Source: Nocardioides sp. SLBN-35 (GTDB lineage Bacteria; Actinomycetota; Actinomycetes; Propionibacteriales; Nocardioidaceae). From it: DNA of 64,000 bases. Position numbers and translations under genes: made by a program. How positions within the stretch are numbered: the first letter of the stretch is position 1; every line of letters begins with the position of its first letter. Of this stretch, positions 18,760 through 28,455 are shown in pieces. Location of the stretch: positions 3,472,001 to 3,536,000 of the forward strand of contig NZ_VFNU01000001.1 in the NCBI RefSeq assembly GCF_006715725.1. Reading direction: 5' to 3'. The notes below the pieces were generated by a model. That model ran no database searches and had not been told where the DNA came from. It worked only from the letters and a program-made list of their open reading frames with translations.

Positions 18760-20244
18760 TCAGTGGTTGATCCAGACGGTCTTGAGACCGACGTACTTGT
18801 CGAGGGCGTGCAGCGAGAGGTCGCGGCCGAACCCGGAGCCCTTGAACCCCCCGAACGGGGTCCAGGCGCTGAAGGCGTCCACGCCGTTGACCGTGATGGT
18901 CCCCGCGTGGATCCGCTCGGCCAGCCGGTGGGCACGGCCGAGGTTGCTGGTGGCGACGGAGGCGGCGAGGCCGTACGCCGTGTCGTTGGCGAGCGTGACC
19001 GCCTCGTCCTCGGTGTCGAAGGGCGTGATCGCCAGGACCGGCCCGAACACCTCCTCGCGGGCGAGGGTGGACGCCGGGTCGACGCCGTCGAAGACGGTCG
19101 GCTGCACGTAGCAGTCGCTGCCGTCGCGGGTGAGCCGCTCGCCGCCGGTGACCAGGCGGGCACCCGAGCCTCGGGCCTCGTCGACGAACTGCATGATCCG
19201 GTCGGTCTGCTCGGGCGAGACGATCGCGCCCATGCCCGCGGCGGGGTCGAGCGGGTCGCCGGGGGCGTACGCCGCCGCCTCGGCCGCGACCAGTGTCACG
19301 AACTCCTCGTGCACGTCGCGCTGGACGAGGACGCGGGAGTGGGCCGAGCACACGGCGCCCTGGTTGAACCAGATGCCGAAGGCGGTCTGCCGCGCGGTGG
19401 TGGCGAGGTCCTCGGCGTCGGCGAAGACGACGTGGGGGCTCTTGCCGCCGCACTCGAGCCAGACCTGCTTGAGGTTGGACTGCCCGGCGTACTGCAGGAA
19501 GTAGGCGCCGACCTCGGTCGAGCCGGTGAACGCGAGCACGTCGACGTCCGGGTGCAGGCCGAGCGCCCTGCCGGTGGTCTCGCCCAGGCCGGGGACGACG
19601 TTGAGGACGCCCTCGGGGATGCCGGCCTCGACGGCGAGCTCGGCGATCCGCAGCGCCGAGGACGGTGACTGCTCGGCGGGCTTGAGGACCACGCTGTTGC
19701 CGGCGGCCATCGCCGGGGCGACCTTCCACGCGAGCATGTCGACCGGGTAGTTCCACGGCACGACGGCGCCGACGACGCCCAGCGGCACCCGACGGATCAG
19801 GCCGAGGGTCCCCGGTGGGGTCGGCGCCACCTCGTCGTTGATCTTGTCGATCGCCTCGGCGTAGTAGCGGAACAGGTTCACCGAGAACGGCAGGTCGAGC
19901 TCGTGGGCGTCGACGACCCGCTTGCCCATGTCGAGGGAGTCGAGCACGGCCAGCTCGGCGGCGTGGTCGGCCAGCAGGTCGGCGAAGCGGAGCATCCGCT
20001 CGCGGCGGAAGGCCACGCCGGCGCGGCTCCACAACCCGGAGTCGAAGGCGGCCCGGGCCGCGCGCACGGCACGGTCGACGCCCTCGGCGCCGGCGTCGCT
20101 GACCTCGGCGAGCAGGGCGCCGGTCGCGGGGTTGCGGTTCTCGAAGGTGGCGGTGCCGGCGTCGACGAAGCCGCCTCCGACGAACGGGCGGGTCGGGAGG
20201 ACGACCTTGGCGGCCTCGGCGAGCCAGTCCTGGTGAGTGCGCAC
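18760..20244 (-). CDS. aldehyde dehydrogenase (probable imidazole-acetaldehyde or related)
   Basis: A 494-residue NAD(P)-dependent aldehyde dehydrogenase. VVPWNYPVDMLAWKVAP, the Glu in LECGGKSPHVVF and the catalytic Cys in QGAVCSAHSR are present, and the C-terminal GGFKGSGFGRDLS is typical. GTG at 20244 was chosen because AAAGGA lies just upstream. It is the first gene of the operon with the APC permease and TMADH-family enzyme, so it should oxidise the aldehyde made by the latter; imidazole acetaldehyde to imidazole acetate is the natural guess. The perfect palindrome at 20258-20275 lies immediately upstream of its RBS and can repress it. Confidence 0.87.
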   Translation of the reverse strand: MRTHQDWLAEAAKVVLPTRPFVGGGFVDAGTATFENRNPATGALLAEVSDAGAEGVDRAVRAARAAFDSGLWSRAGVAFRRERMLRFADLLADHAAELAVLDSLDMGKRVVDAHELDLPFSVNLFRYYAEAIDKINDEVAPTPPGTLGLIRRVPLGVVGAVVPWNYPVDMLAWKVAPAMAAGNSVVLKPAEQSPSSALRIAELAVEAGIPEGVLNVVPGLGETTGRALGLHPDVDVLAFTGSTEVGAYFLQYAGQSNLKQVWLECGGKSPHVVFADAEDLATTARQTAFGIWFNQGAVCSAHSRVLVQRDVHEEFVTLVAAEAAAYAPGDPLDPAAGMGAIVSPEQTDRIMQFVDEARGSGARLVTGGERLTRDGSDCYVQPTVFDGVDPASTLAREEVFGPVLAITPFDTEDEAVTLANDTAYGLAASVATSNLGRAHRLAERIHAGTITVNGVDAFSAWTPFGGFKGSGFGRDLSLHALDKYVGLKTVWINH

Positions 20245-20257
20245 GCGGGATCCTTTC

Positions 20258-20275
20258 TTTGCGCTTCGGCGCAAA
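20258..20275. promoter_or_regulatory. palindromic operator, probable TetR site
   Basis: TTTGCGC-TTCG-GCGCAAA is a perfect 7-bp inverted repeat with a 4-base centre. It lies in the 100-bp region between the divergent aldehyde dehydrogenase and TetR genes, 14 bp from the former's start. Position and symmetry fit a TetR dimer site that controls the amine operon; no such sequence is needed for anything else here. Confidence 0.65.
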
Positions 20276-20344
20276 TATGACTCGGATCACCTGTCCCTGT
20301 CAACGGCGCCCCCGGAAATCCGGCAGGGCGCTACGGTGGTCGCC

Positions 20345-20986
20345 ATGGCACGACGCAAGGACCAGGCCGCGCGCCGCGAGCACCTCATCTCGGCGACCCT
20401 GACCGTGATCGCCCGCCACGGCCTCAGCGGCGTGACGATGAAGAACATCGCCGAGGAGGCCGGCATCTCGCCGCGCCTGGTCGCGTACTACTACCCCGAG
20501 CTCGACGGGCTCGTCGAGGCTGCCCACCAGGCCGCGACCGACCGCTACTACTGGTCGCGGCAGCAGGTGGTGGCGGGCGAGCTGTCGCCGGTCGAGAAGC
20601 TGGCCCGGCTCATGTACTCAGGGCTTCCCCGCGGCGAGGACCTGCTGCTCAGCCAGGTGCTCGACGAGATCTCGGTCAGCGCCAGCCGCAGCCCGATGCA
20701 CGCCACACTGATGACGCTCCTGTTCGACCGCGAGGTGTCTCTCTACACAGCGGTGCTCGAGGTCGGACGGGCCACGGGCGTGTTCACGCTGGCCGACGAC
20801 GCCGACGCGATCGCCCGCAACTTCGTGGCCCTCGAGGACGCCTTCGGCCTGCACCTGCTGGCCCACAACTCGTCGCTGACCCTCGAGCGGGCCGAGCAGC
20901 AGCTGGCGAGCTATGCGCTGGCTGCCACCGGAGTGCGGGTCACTCCGGCCCGTCCTGACCTGCCGGCCACCGCAAAGAAAATCTAG
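20345..20986 (+). CDS. TetR-family transcriptional regulator
   Basis: A 213-residue TetR regulator. The N-terminal DNA-binding domain covers about residues 8-55 (REHLISATLTVIARHGLSG, then MKNIAEEAGISPRLVAYYYP), followed by a helical ligand domain. The ATG at 20345 starts the usual short basic tail (MARRKDQAARRE). It is divergent from the amine-oxidation operon, whose promoter holds a perfect palindrome, so it probably senses the amine or its product. Its stop TAG and the stop of the convergent etfA interlock in the four bases CTAG. Confidence 0.88.
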   Translation: MARRKDQAARREHLISATLTVIARHGLSGVTMKNIAEEAGISPRLVAYYYPELDGLVEAAHQAATDRYYWSRQQVVAGELSPVEKLARLMYSGLPRGEDLLLSQVLDEISVSASRSPMHATLMTLLFDREVSLYTAVLEVGRATGVFTLADDADAIARNFVALEDAFGLHLLAHNSSLTLERAEQQLASYALAATGVRVTPARPDLPATAKKI

Positions 20987-21972
20987 GCAGGCCGGCGCCG
21001 ACGGATCTCCTCGTTGATCGCCGGAACCACTTCGTGCAGGTCGCCGATGACGGCGTAGTGGGCCTTGGCGACCATCGGCGCGTCCGGGTCGGTGTTGATG
21101 GCCAGGATCGTCTTCGCGCTCGCGCAGCCCGCCCAGTGCTGGATCGCGCCCGAGATGCCGCAGGCGACGTACAGGTCCGGCGAGATGCGGCTCCCGGTCT
21201 GGCCGACCTGCTCGTGGTGGGGCCGCCAGCCGAGGCTGGTGACCACGCGCGAGACGCCCAGGGCGCCGTCGAGGAGGTCGACCAGCTCGAGCAGGTCGCC
21301 GAAGCCGTCGGCGCTGCCCGCTCCGCGACCGGCACCGACGACCACCCGGGCCGACTTCAGGCCGCCGGAGAGGTCCTCCTGTGCGGGCTCGGCGGACACC
21401 ACGCGTGCCACCAGGTCGGCGGCGGCGACCTCAGGGGCGGTCGTGACGACGCGTCCCTCCCCCGGCGTCGCGGCGGTCGTCGCCTCCACGGCGTGCCCGG
21501 CGACGGTGAAGATCGCCGGCCGCTCGCCCAGGACCATGTCCTCGAGCGCGGCGCCGCCGACCACCTGCCGGGTCACCGTGAACGGCGCCAGGCCGTCGAA
21601 GGCCACCACGTTGGCGGCCATCGCCACGTCGAGGCGGGCGGCCAGGTGGGCCAGCACCTCCATGCCGCGCGGTGTGCCGGCGGCGGTCACGACCACGGAC
21701 CCGACACTCGCGCGGACCGACTGCACCGCACTCGCCCAGGCGGCTCCGCCGTAGGCGCCGAACGCGTCGCCCGTGGCGTGGTGCACGTCGCGCACGCCGT
21801 ACGACGCCAGCTGGGCGGCGAGGTCCGCCACCGGGCACGGCAGGGCACCGACGACGACCGCGTCGATCGGTACGCCGCCCCCCGCCGCGGACAGGTCGCG
21901 AGCGAAGGTCAGCGTCTCGCGGGACACCTCGACGGCACCCGTGGCGTCGGTCTCGACCAGCACGAGGATCAT
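20983..21972 (-). CDS. etfA: electron transfer flavoprotein, alpha subunit
   Basis: A 329-residue ETF alpha subunit. The C-terminal FAD domain is clear: SRVVTSLGWRPHHEQVGQTG, SPDLYVACGISGAIQHWAG and AINTDPDAPMVAKAHYAVIGD. With EtfB it carries electrons from flavin dehydrogenases to the respiratory chain. It is the last gene of the run dimethylglycine dehydrogenase, etfB, etfA, all with four-base overlaps, so it is made with that dehydrogenase; the TMADH-family enzyme next door is another possible donor. Its stop overlaps that of the convergent TetR gene. Confidence 0.93.
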   Translation of the reverse strand: MILVLVETDATGAVEVSRETLTFARDLSAAGGGVPIDAVVVGALPCPVADLAAQLASYGVRDVHHATGDAFGAYGGAAWASAVQSVRASVGSVVVTAAGTPRGMEVLAHLAARLDVAMAANVVAFDGLAPFTVTRQVVGGAALEDMVLGERPAIFTVAGHAVEATTAATPGEGRVVTTAPEVAAADLVARVVSAEPAQEDLSGGLKSARVVVGAGRGAGSADGFGDLLELVDLLDGALGVSRVVTSLGWRPHHEQVGQTGSRISPDLYVACGISGAIQHWAGCASAKTILAINTDPDAPMVAKAHYAVIGDLHEVVPAINEEIRRRRPA

Positions 21973-22745
21973 CGCGCCACCACGCCCAGCTGCTCGAACA
22001 GGTCGACCACCGCCGCGGCCGCGTCGGCGCCCTTGCCCAGCACCTGGACCTCGCTCGGCTGCGGGGGCGGCAGCCGGAGCCGGCGGCGGTTCGGGCCGGC
22101 CGGCTCGGTGCTGGGCGTGCGCTGCTCGATCTCGACCTTCTTGGCCTTCATCCGCCCCGGAACGGTGGGATAGCGCGGCTCCACGCCGCCCTCGAGCACG
22201 GTGACCACCGCGGGCAGCGGCACGCGGTAGGTCTCCCTGCCCTCGGGGCCCTTGACCCCGGCCACGACGTGGCCGTCCTCGACGGCGATCGTGGCCGCCC
22301 CGTTGACCACCGGACGCCCGAGCTCGTGGGCGAGCCGGATCCCGACCTGGAAGTCGCCGGTGTCGGCCGCGTCGTTGCCGAGCAGCACCAGGTCGTGCGG
22401 CCGCCCGGAGCCCTCGTGGTCACGGATCACCGCAGCGATCTCGCGGGCCACGTCGGCCGGGCCGAAGGCGCCGGGATCGGCCCCGATGTGGGTCGCCGCG
22501 GTACACCCGACCGCGAGCGCGGAGCGCAGCTGGTCGACCGCCTCGGGCTCGCCCAGGGTGAGCACGGACGCGCTGCCACCGGCAGCGGTGGCGGTCTGCA
22601 CCGCCAGCTCGATGGCGCACTCCTCGTGGTTGCTCAGCGTGAACCCGGCGTACCGCCCGTCGACCGACTGCCCGTCCTCGGTCAGCACCACCTCGCCGGT
22701 GGAGTCCACGACCCGCTTGACGCAGACCAGGACGTCGAGGCTCAT
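21969..22745 (-). CDS. etfB: electron transfer flavoprotein, beta subunit
   Basis: A 258-residue ETF beta subunit, the partner of the following etfA. The N-terminus LDVLVCVKRVVDS, ECAIELAVQTATAAGG and the central LVLLGNDAADTGDFQVGIRLAHELG are characteristic of the AMP-binding beta chain, and the GRMKAKKVEIE tail contacts partner dehydrogenases in known ETFs. ATGA overlaps on both sides tie it to dimethylglycine dehydrogenase and etfA, giving the dehydrogenase a dedicated electron acceptor. Confidence 0.93.
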   Translation of the reverse strand: MSLDVLVCVKRVVDSTGEVVLTEDGQSVDGRYAGFTLSNHEECAIELAVQTATAAGGSASVLTLGEPEAVDQLRSALAVGCTAATHIGADPGAFGPADVAREIAAVIRDHEGSGRPHDLVLLGNDAADTGDFQVGIRLAHELGRPVVNGAATIAVEDGHVVAGVKGPEGRETYRVPLPAVVTVLEGGVEPRYPTVPGRMKAKKVEIEQRTPSTEPAGPNRRRLRLPPPQPSEVQVLGKGADAAAAVVDLFEQLGVVAR

Positions 22746-25276
22746 CGGATGCGCTCGTTCTGCGGGTCGAGGAGCGCGGTGGCGTCGACCGAGGCCACGG
22801 TGACCGGGTACAGCTCCTCCATGTAGGACACCGCGAGCTGGTTGCCGAGGACCGCCTGGTCCGGCGGGAGGTAGGCCAGCAGCACGTGCTTGCCGAGCGA
22901 CGGCGCGGAGCCCGCGCTGGTGACGTAGGGGTGGTGACCGTGCCCGTCGGTGAGCGTGCCGCCGTCGCGGGTCAGGATCGGCTCGCCGCCGAGCATGTAG
23001 CGCTTCACGCCCGAGGCCGAGGTGTGGTCGTCGACGGTCATCGTGCACAGAACCGCCGCCGGGCCCGTGGTCGACAGAGCCTCACGCTGCGCGAGATAGG
23101 CCTCCTTGCCGACGAAGTCGGCGGCCTTCACCTTCGGCCGCTGCATCCCGGCCTCGACGATGCTCCGCTCCGAGTCGAGCTCGTAGCCGTAGGCGCGGTA
23201 GCCCTTCTCGATGCGGCCGGTCGTGCCGTAGACGCCGATCCCGACGGGTACGGCGCCGTGCGGCTGCCCCGCCTCGAGCAACGCGTCCCACAGCCGGGCC
23301 GCGTCGTCCATGGCGACGTAGAGCTCCCAGCCCAGCTCGCCGACGTACGAGATCCGCGAGGCGAGCACGGCGACACCGGCGACGGTGATCTCGCGACAGG
23401 TCAAGAACCCGAAGCCCTCGTCGGAGACGTCGTCGGAGGTCAGCGACGCGAGGATGTCGCGCGCCCTCGGCCCCCACAGCCCGATCGTGGAGACCTGGTC
23501 GGTGACGTCGACCAGGGTGGTGGCGGGATCGGTGATCTGGTCGCTGAACGTCTTGCGGTCGGCCATGCCGTGCGCACCGCCGGTCACGACCCGGAAGTGG
23601 TCCTCGCCCAACCGCATCACGGTGAGGTCGGAGAGGAAGCCGCCGTTGGCGTTGAGGACGGGCGTGTAGATCACCTTGCCCACGGCGACGTCGCACTGGG
23701 CGACACAGGTGCGCTGCACGGTGTCGAGCGCACCGGGCCCGGTGATGTCGAAGACCGCGAACGCGGACAGGTCCACCACACCGGCAGCCTCGCGCATGCG
23801 CAGGTGCTCGGCATTGATGATCGGGCTCCACCAGCGCGCGTCCCACTCGTGCTCGCGCGGCATCACCGCGTCGCCGTACACCTCCAGGAGCGGGGCATTC
23901 GACTCGTACCAGTGCGGGCGCTCCCAGCCGGCGGTCTCGAAGAAGAAGGCGCCGAGCTTCACCTGGGCGTCGTGCATCGGAGCGAGCCGCTGCTCGCGGT
24001 CCGACTCGTACTGCTCGGCCGGGTGCACGATGCCGTAGGTCTTGATGAACGACTCGGTCGTGCGCAGCCGGGTGTGCTCGCGGCGCATCTGGTGGGCGTG
24101 GAAGCGGGCGATGTCGCTGTGGTGGACGTCGATCTCGGACCAGCCCCGGGTCATCCACTCGGCGACCGCACGTCCGACCCCGGGGCCCTCCTTGATCCAG
24201 ACCGCGGCAGCGGTCCACAGGCCCTTGACCTGGCTCTCCCCCAGGATCGGCGCACCGTCGCAGGTCAGCGACAGCAGGCCGTTGATCGCGTAGCGCATCT
24301 CGGCACCCTCGGCGCCGAGCAGCTCGGGCATCAGCTCGTAGGCCTGCTCGAGCTGCGGGTCGAAGTCCTCGGAGGTGAAGGGCAGCTCGGTCGGCGACAG
24401 CTTGGCCTGCTCGATCGAGGGGATGTCCTCGGGCTCGTGCAGGATCGCGCGGTGGGCGTACGAGCCGACCTCCATGTCGGCGCCGTGCTGGCGCTCGTAG
24501 CAGAAGGTGTCCATGTCGCGGATGATCGGGAAGGAGATCTCCCCCTCGCGCTCGGCCAGCTGCGGGCAGGGGCCGACGCTGATCATCTGGTGCACGGCCG
24601 GGGTGAGCGGGATGCTGATGCCGGCCATGTCGCCCAGCTTGGGGCTCCACACGCCGGCGGCGATGACCACGTGGGTGGTCTCGATGTCGCCGCCGTCGGT
24701 GCGCACCCGGGTGATCCGGCGGTGACCGTCGGGGCCCTCCTCGGTGTCCATGCCGATGACCTCGACGGTGGGCACGACGGTCAGCTCACCGGTCGCGAGG
24801 GCGGCCTCGCGCATGATGGTGCCGGCGCGCAGCGAGTCGACCACGCCGACGCTCGGCGTCCAGAAGGCGCCGATGAACTGGTCGGTCTCGATGAAGGGCA
24901 CCTTCTCCTTCACGAACGCAGGGCTCACCAGCTCCGCCTCGATCCCCCAGGCCTTCGCGCTCGACATGCGCCTTCGCAGCTCCTCCATCCGCTCTTCGGT
25001 GCGGGCGATCTCGAAGCCGCCGGACTGCGTGAAGACGCCCATCTCCTGGTACTGCCGCACCGAGTCGAGGGTCAGGTCGGTGATCTCGCGGGAGTGGTCG
25101 ACGGGGAAGATGAAGTTCGACGCGTGCCCGGTGGAGCCGCCCGGGTTGGGCAGCGCCCCCTTGTCGATCTGCACGATGTCGCGCCAACCCAGGCGCGCGA
25201 GGTGGTGCACCAGGCTGTTGCCGACGATGCCCGCGCCGATCACGACGACGCCGGCCGAGGTGGGAACGGTGGCCAT
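22742..25276 (-). CDS. dimethylglycine/sarcosine dehydrogenase-type flavoprotein with GcvT domain
   Basis: An 844-residue two-part enzyme. Residues 1-about 430 are a DAO-type FAD domain (GAGIVG at 14-19; His51 in GGSTGHASNF is where the family attaches FAD covalently), and the C-terminal half is a folate-binding GcvT domain (MREAAGVVDLSAFAVFDITG, then RISYVGELGWELYV). Such enzymes remove an N-methyl group from dimethylglycine or sarcosine, give methylene-THF and reduce ETF. The ATG at 25276 has a good AGGAG. It is followed by etfB and etfA and preceded by a betaine ABC transporter, which favours dimethylglycine as substrate. An operator-like GTTGCGTATTG site lies just upstream. Confidence 0.88.
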   Translation of the reverse strand: MATVPTSAGVVVIGAGIVGNSLVHHLARLGWRDIVQIDKGALPNPGGSTGHASNFIFPVDHSREITDLTLDSVRQYQEMGVFTQSGGFEIARTEERMEELRRRMSSAKAWGIEAELVSPAFVKEKVPFIETDQFIGAFWTPSVGVVDSLRAGTIMREAALATGELTVVPTVEVIGMDTEEGPDGHRRITRVRTDGGDIETTHVVIAAGVWSPKLGDMAGISIPLTPAVHQMISVGPCPQLAEREGEISFPIIRDMDTFCYERQHGADMEVGSYAHRAILHEPEDIPSIEQAKLSPTELPFTSEDFDPQLEQAYELMPELLGAEGAEMRYAINGLLSLTCDGAPILGESQVKGLWTAAAVWIKEGPGVGRAVAEWMTRGWSEIDVHHSDIARFHAHQMRREHTRLRTTESFIKTYGIVHPAEQYESDREQRLAPMHDAQVKLGAFFFETAGWERPHWYESNAPLLEVYGDAVMPREHEWDARWWSPIINAEHLRMREAAGVVDLSAFAVFDITGPGALDTVQRTCVAQCDVAVGKVIYTPVLNANGGFLSDLTVMRLGEDHFRVVTGGAHGMADRKTFSDQITDPATTLVDVTDQVSTIGLWGPRARDILASLTSDDVSDEGFGFLTCREITVAGVAVLASRISYVGELGWELYVAMDDAARLWDALLEAGQPHGAVPVGIGVYGTTGRIEKGYRAYGYELDSERSIVEAGMQRPKVKAADFVGKEAYLAQREALSTTGPAAVLCTMTVDDHTSASGVKRYMLGGEPILTRDGGTLTDGHGHHPYVTSAGSAPSLGKHVLLAYLPPDQAVLGNQLAVSYMEELYPVTVASVDATALLDPQNERIR

Positions 25277-25303
25277 GGGGACTCCTAGGAGAGTAAGCCG
25301 AGT

Positions 25304-25324
25304 GTTGCGTATTGTGCAACGCAA
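25304..25324. promoter_or_regulatory. GTTGCG-type operator before dimethylglycine dehydrogenase
   Basis: GTTGCGTATTGTGCAAC (25304-25320) runs into GCAA, giving a GTTGC/GCAAC inverted repeat, followed by TGCGCTATGCG. The same half-site GTTGCG(C)TAT recurs before betB and the BCCT carrier, and a related GCGCAAC lies at the IclR start. The 137-bp space between this gene and the upstream ABC gene is otherwise empty, so this may mark an internal promoter. Confidence 0.5.
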
Positions 25325-25413
25325 TGCGCTATGCGAGACAGATCTAGAATCACCCGCGCCCGGCCGGGTGTCAATGCCCAGCCGGGCGCAGGTGTTGCTC
25401 GACGTCTAGCGGG

Positions 25414-26400
25414 TCACTGGAGCCAGGCGTCGACCTTGTCCTGGTTGTCCGCGATCCACTTGTCCGCGGCCTCCTCGGGCTTCATGTCGTCCTCGGCGAT
25501 GTACTTGGCGACCTGGTTCTGGTCGTCGTTGGTCCACGTGAAGTTGGTGACCAGCCCGACGCCCGGGCCGCCCTCCTTCTGCCAGGAGGTGGAGACGATC
25601 TTCTTCAGCTCGGTCTCCGGGTAGTCGCAGGCGACCTTGGCCGGGTCGGCCTGGCAGCCGTCCTCGTACGGCGGCAGCGTCACCTTCTCGAGCGGGACGT
25701 CGGCGAAGAGCCACTGGGGCTCGTAGAAGTAGCCGATCAGGAACTCCTTGTTCTTCTCGGCCTGCTGGAAGGCGGTGATGCTGGCCGCCTCGCTGCCGGA
25801 GAAGACCACCTTGAAGTCCAGGTTGAGGTTGCTGATGATCGCCTCGTCGAACTGGACGTAGGACGGGTCGGCCCCCAGGAACTGGCCCTTTCCTCCCGAC
25901 TCGGAGGTGGCGAACTGCTTGGCGTACTTGTTGAGGTTCTTCCAGTCCAGGATGTCGGGGTGCTCCTTGGCGAGCCACGGCGGGACGTACCAGCCGATGA
26001 TGCCGACGTTGCCGTTCGGGCCGAGGTCCATGGCACTGCCGTCGCCCTGTTCGGCGAAGAACTTCTTCTCCAGGTCGGGGTGGCCCCAGTCCTCGATCAC
26101 GACGTCGACGTCGCCGGTGCCGAAGCCCTGCCAGGACACGTCCTCCTTGAGCTCCTTGTAGTTGACCTTGCAGCCGAGCTGCTGGCTCGCCACCCGGCCC
26201 ACCACGTAGCTGCTGGCCTCGTCGCCGACCCACGGGTTGACCGCGATGTTGAGATCGCCGCAGTCGCCGGCACTGCCGGCCTTGGACTCGTTGGCCTTGG
26301 TCTGCTCGTCGATCGTGCCGCCGCCGCAGGCGGCGAGCAGCATCGCCACGGACGCCGCAACCGAGGTGAGGCCGGTCGCCCTCCAACTGATGTGTCGCAC
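25414..26400 (-). CDS. glycine betaine/choline ABC transporter substrate-binding lipoprotein
   Basis: A 328-residue exported protein with a lipoprotein signal (basic MRHISWRATG, hydrophobic core, lipobox LLAAC with Cys25). The mature part fits the ProX/OpuAC family: LNIAVNPWVGDEASSYVVG at the N-terminal domain and several Trp and Tyr residues (WYVPPWLAKEHP, EPQWLFAD) that could form the aromatic cage for a trimethylammonium group. It is the third gene of the ABC set: ATPase, double permease, binding protein. Its place between choline oxidation genes and dimethylglycine dehydrogenase supports betaine or choline as ligand. Confidence 0.87.
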   Translation of the reverse strand: MRHISWRATGLTSVAASVAMLLAACGGGTIDEQTKANESKAGSAGDCGDLNIAVNPWVGDEASSYVVGRVASQQLGCKVNYKELKEDVSWQGFGTGDVDVVIEDWGHPDLEKKFFAEQGDGSAMDLGPNGNVGIIGWYVPPWLAKEHPDILDWKNLNKYAKQFATSESGGKGQFLGADPSYVQFDEAIISNLNLDFKVVFSGSEAASITAFQQAEKNKEFLIGYFYEPQWLFADVPLEKVTLPPYEDGCQADPAKVACDYPETELKKIVSTSWQKEGGPGVGLVTNFTWTNDDQNQVAKYIAEDDMKPEEAADKWIADNQDKVDAWLQ

Positions 26401-26445
26401 TCTTTCTCCTTGGTTGTCGTGTCGGTCGTGTTGCAGGCTGTGGCG

Positions 26446-28455
26446 CTACCGGACGGCCGGGGCGCCGGAGCGGTGCGCGGCCGACCGGGCGATCCGGTCG
26501 ACCATGATCCCGAGCAGGACGATGCTGATGCCGGCTGCCGCTCCCTTGCCCCACTCCTCCGACCTCGCGAACCCGAGCACGACGTCGTACCCCAGCGCGC
26601 CGGCGCCGACCAGGCCGCCGATGACGGCCATGGCCAGCACGTAGAGCAGGCCCTGGTTGGCGGCGAGCACCAGCGACGGGCGCGCCATCGGGAGCTGGAC
26701 CTTGACGATCTCCTGCCAGCGGGTCGAGCCGGTGGACCGGCCCGCCTCGATCGTCGACGGCGACACCGCGCGCACCCCGTCGGCGACGAGCTTGATCGCG
26801 ACCGGCGCCGCATAGACGACGCCCGCGACGATGGCGGTGAACCGGGTCGAGCCGAACAGGGCCAGCACCGGGATCAGGTAGACGAACGGCGGGATGGTCT
26901 GGCCGGCGTCGAGGGTCGGGCGGAGCACCAGGTCGACGGCCCGGCTGCGCGCCATCGCGACGCCGAGGACCACGGCCAGCAGCATCACCAGGACGGTGCC
27001 GACCAGGGTCATGTTGAGGGTCACCATCGCGTCGTGCCAGAGGCCGAAGTAGAGCAGGCCGCCGATGCAGACCACGGTCGGCACGAGGGCCCGGACGCCG
27101 CCGACGACCACGGCGAGCGCCAGGAGCGCGCCCGCCGCCAGCCACCACGGCGACTCGGCGAGCAGCGACTGGAGCGGGTCGAGGAGCGCGGCGCTCACCA
27201 GGTCCTTGAAGCCCTGCGTGAAGCCCCGGAAGGTGTCGGTGAACCAGGTGAAGAAGCTGTCGACGCCGTCGGCGACCTTCGGCGTCCACCCCGGGTCCTC
27301 GAACTGGGCCGCCCACGGGTAGGTGCGCGAGAGGTAGAGCGCGACCACCACCGGAACCGCCGCCCCGGCCAGGAGCAGCCGGCGCCGCCGCAGGTCCACT
27401 CCGCCGCGGGCCGCGGTCTCGGAGTACTCGCTGGCCGCGGTCGTCGAGCGGTCGAGCATCACCGCCATGACCACGATCAGGGCGCCGGGGACGAAGGCGC
27501 CGCCGACGTCGTTCTTGACCAGTGCGTCCAGCACCGGGCGGCCCAGACCCGGGCCGTCGACGTACGACGCGATGGTGGCCATCGACAGTGCGGCCATGAT
27601 CGTCTGGTTGAGGCCCACGACGATGGTCTTGCGGGCCATCGGCAGCTGCACCTTGGTCAGCCGCTGCCACCAGGTCTGGCCGGCGGAGTCGGTCGCCTCG
27701 ATCGTCGTCGTCGACACGTTGCGGATGCCGTGGCCGGCGATCCGGATGATCGGCGGCAGCGCGTACACCAGGGTGCACACGACCGCACCCGCGGCGCCGA
27801 TGCCGAAGAAGAGCACGATCGGCAGCAGGTAGACGAAGGTCGGCATCGTCTGGAAGACGTCCAGCACCGTGTTGGTCACCGCGTTGACGGCGCGGTTGCC
27901 CGTGCCGACCAGGACCGCGAGCGGCATTCCGATCAGTACCGAGACCCCGACCGCGACGAAGGTGACGATCAGCAGGTCGACGGCGTCGGACCAGTAGCCG
28001 AACGCGCCGAAGGAGACGAACGAGAGCGCCACCAGTACGGCGATCCGCCAGCCCGCGATCGCGAGGCCCACCCAGGCCGCGACCGCCGTGACCCCCAGCC
28101 AGCCGACCTGCGGCACCGGGCGCGGGAAGTCCGGGATGGACAGCATCCGCTGGAACCAGTCGACCACCGAGGTGAACCAGGCGCCGAGGTCGTAGGTGAG
28201 CTGGATGACCGGGTTGTCGTCGCGACCGGCGAGGACGTCGTCGCGGAAGCCGCCGAGCGAGGTCTGCACGTCGGTGTGCTCGCGGCCGGCCAGGGCGAGG
28301 GTGTGAGTGCCCTTGGTCAGCGCCCACACCAGCACCCAGAGCACCACGACGCCGAGCGCCCAGGCCCACCGTGGGATGCCGTCGAACGCGCGGCGAGCGC
28401 CGCGCGGGCCGGGTGTCGGCGGCGCGGAGGCGGGCGGGGTCAGGGTGGCGGTCAC
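26446..28455 (-). CDS. glycine betaine ABC transporter permease, two permease domains fused
   Basis: A 669-residue membrane protein made of two ProW/OpuAB-type permease domains in tandem. Each has an EAA-like loop before its last helices: [24 protein letters not shown] in the first half (about residue 250-270) and [24 protein letters not shown] in the second (about 570-590). Normal ProW proteins have one such domain and dimerise; the fusion would supply the whole translocation channel as one chain. GTG at 28455 overlaps the ATPase stop. The extra-cytoplasmic linkers are rich in Trp and Phe. Confidence 0.87.
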   Translation of the reverse strand: MTATLTPPASAPPTPGPRGARRAFDGIPRWAWALGVVVLWVLVWALTKGTHTLALAGREHTDVQTSLGGFRDDVLAGRDDNPVIQLTYDLGAWFTSVVDWFQRMLSIPDFPRPVPQVGWLGVTAVAAWVGLAIAGWRIAVLVALSFVSFGAFGYWSDAVDLLIVTFVAVGVSVLIGMPLAVLVGTGNRAVNAVTNTVLDVFQTMPTFVYLLPIVLFFGIGAAGAVVCTLVYALPPIIRIAGHGIRNVSTTTIEATDSAGQTWWQRLTKVQLPMARKTIVVGLNQTIMAALSMATIASYVDGPGLGRPVLDALVKNDVGGAFVPGALIVVMAVMLDRSTTAASEYSETAARGGVDLRRRRLLLAGAAVPVVVALYLSRTYPWAAQFEDPGWTPKVADGVDSFFTWFTDTFRGFTQGFKDLVSAALLDPLQSLLAESPWWLAAGALLALAVVVGGVRALVPTVVCIGGLLYFGLWHDAMVTLNMTLVGTVLVMLLAVVLGVAMARSRAVDLVLRPTLDAGQTIPPFVYLIPVLALFGSTRFTAIVAGVVYAAPVAIKLVADGVRAVSPSTIEAGRSTGSTRWQEIVKVQLPMARPSLVLAANQGLLYVLAMAVIGGLVGAGALGYDVVLGFARSEEWGKGAAAGISIVLLGIMVDRIARSAAHRSGAPAVR

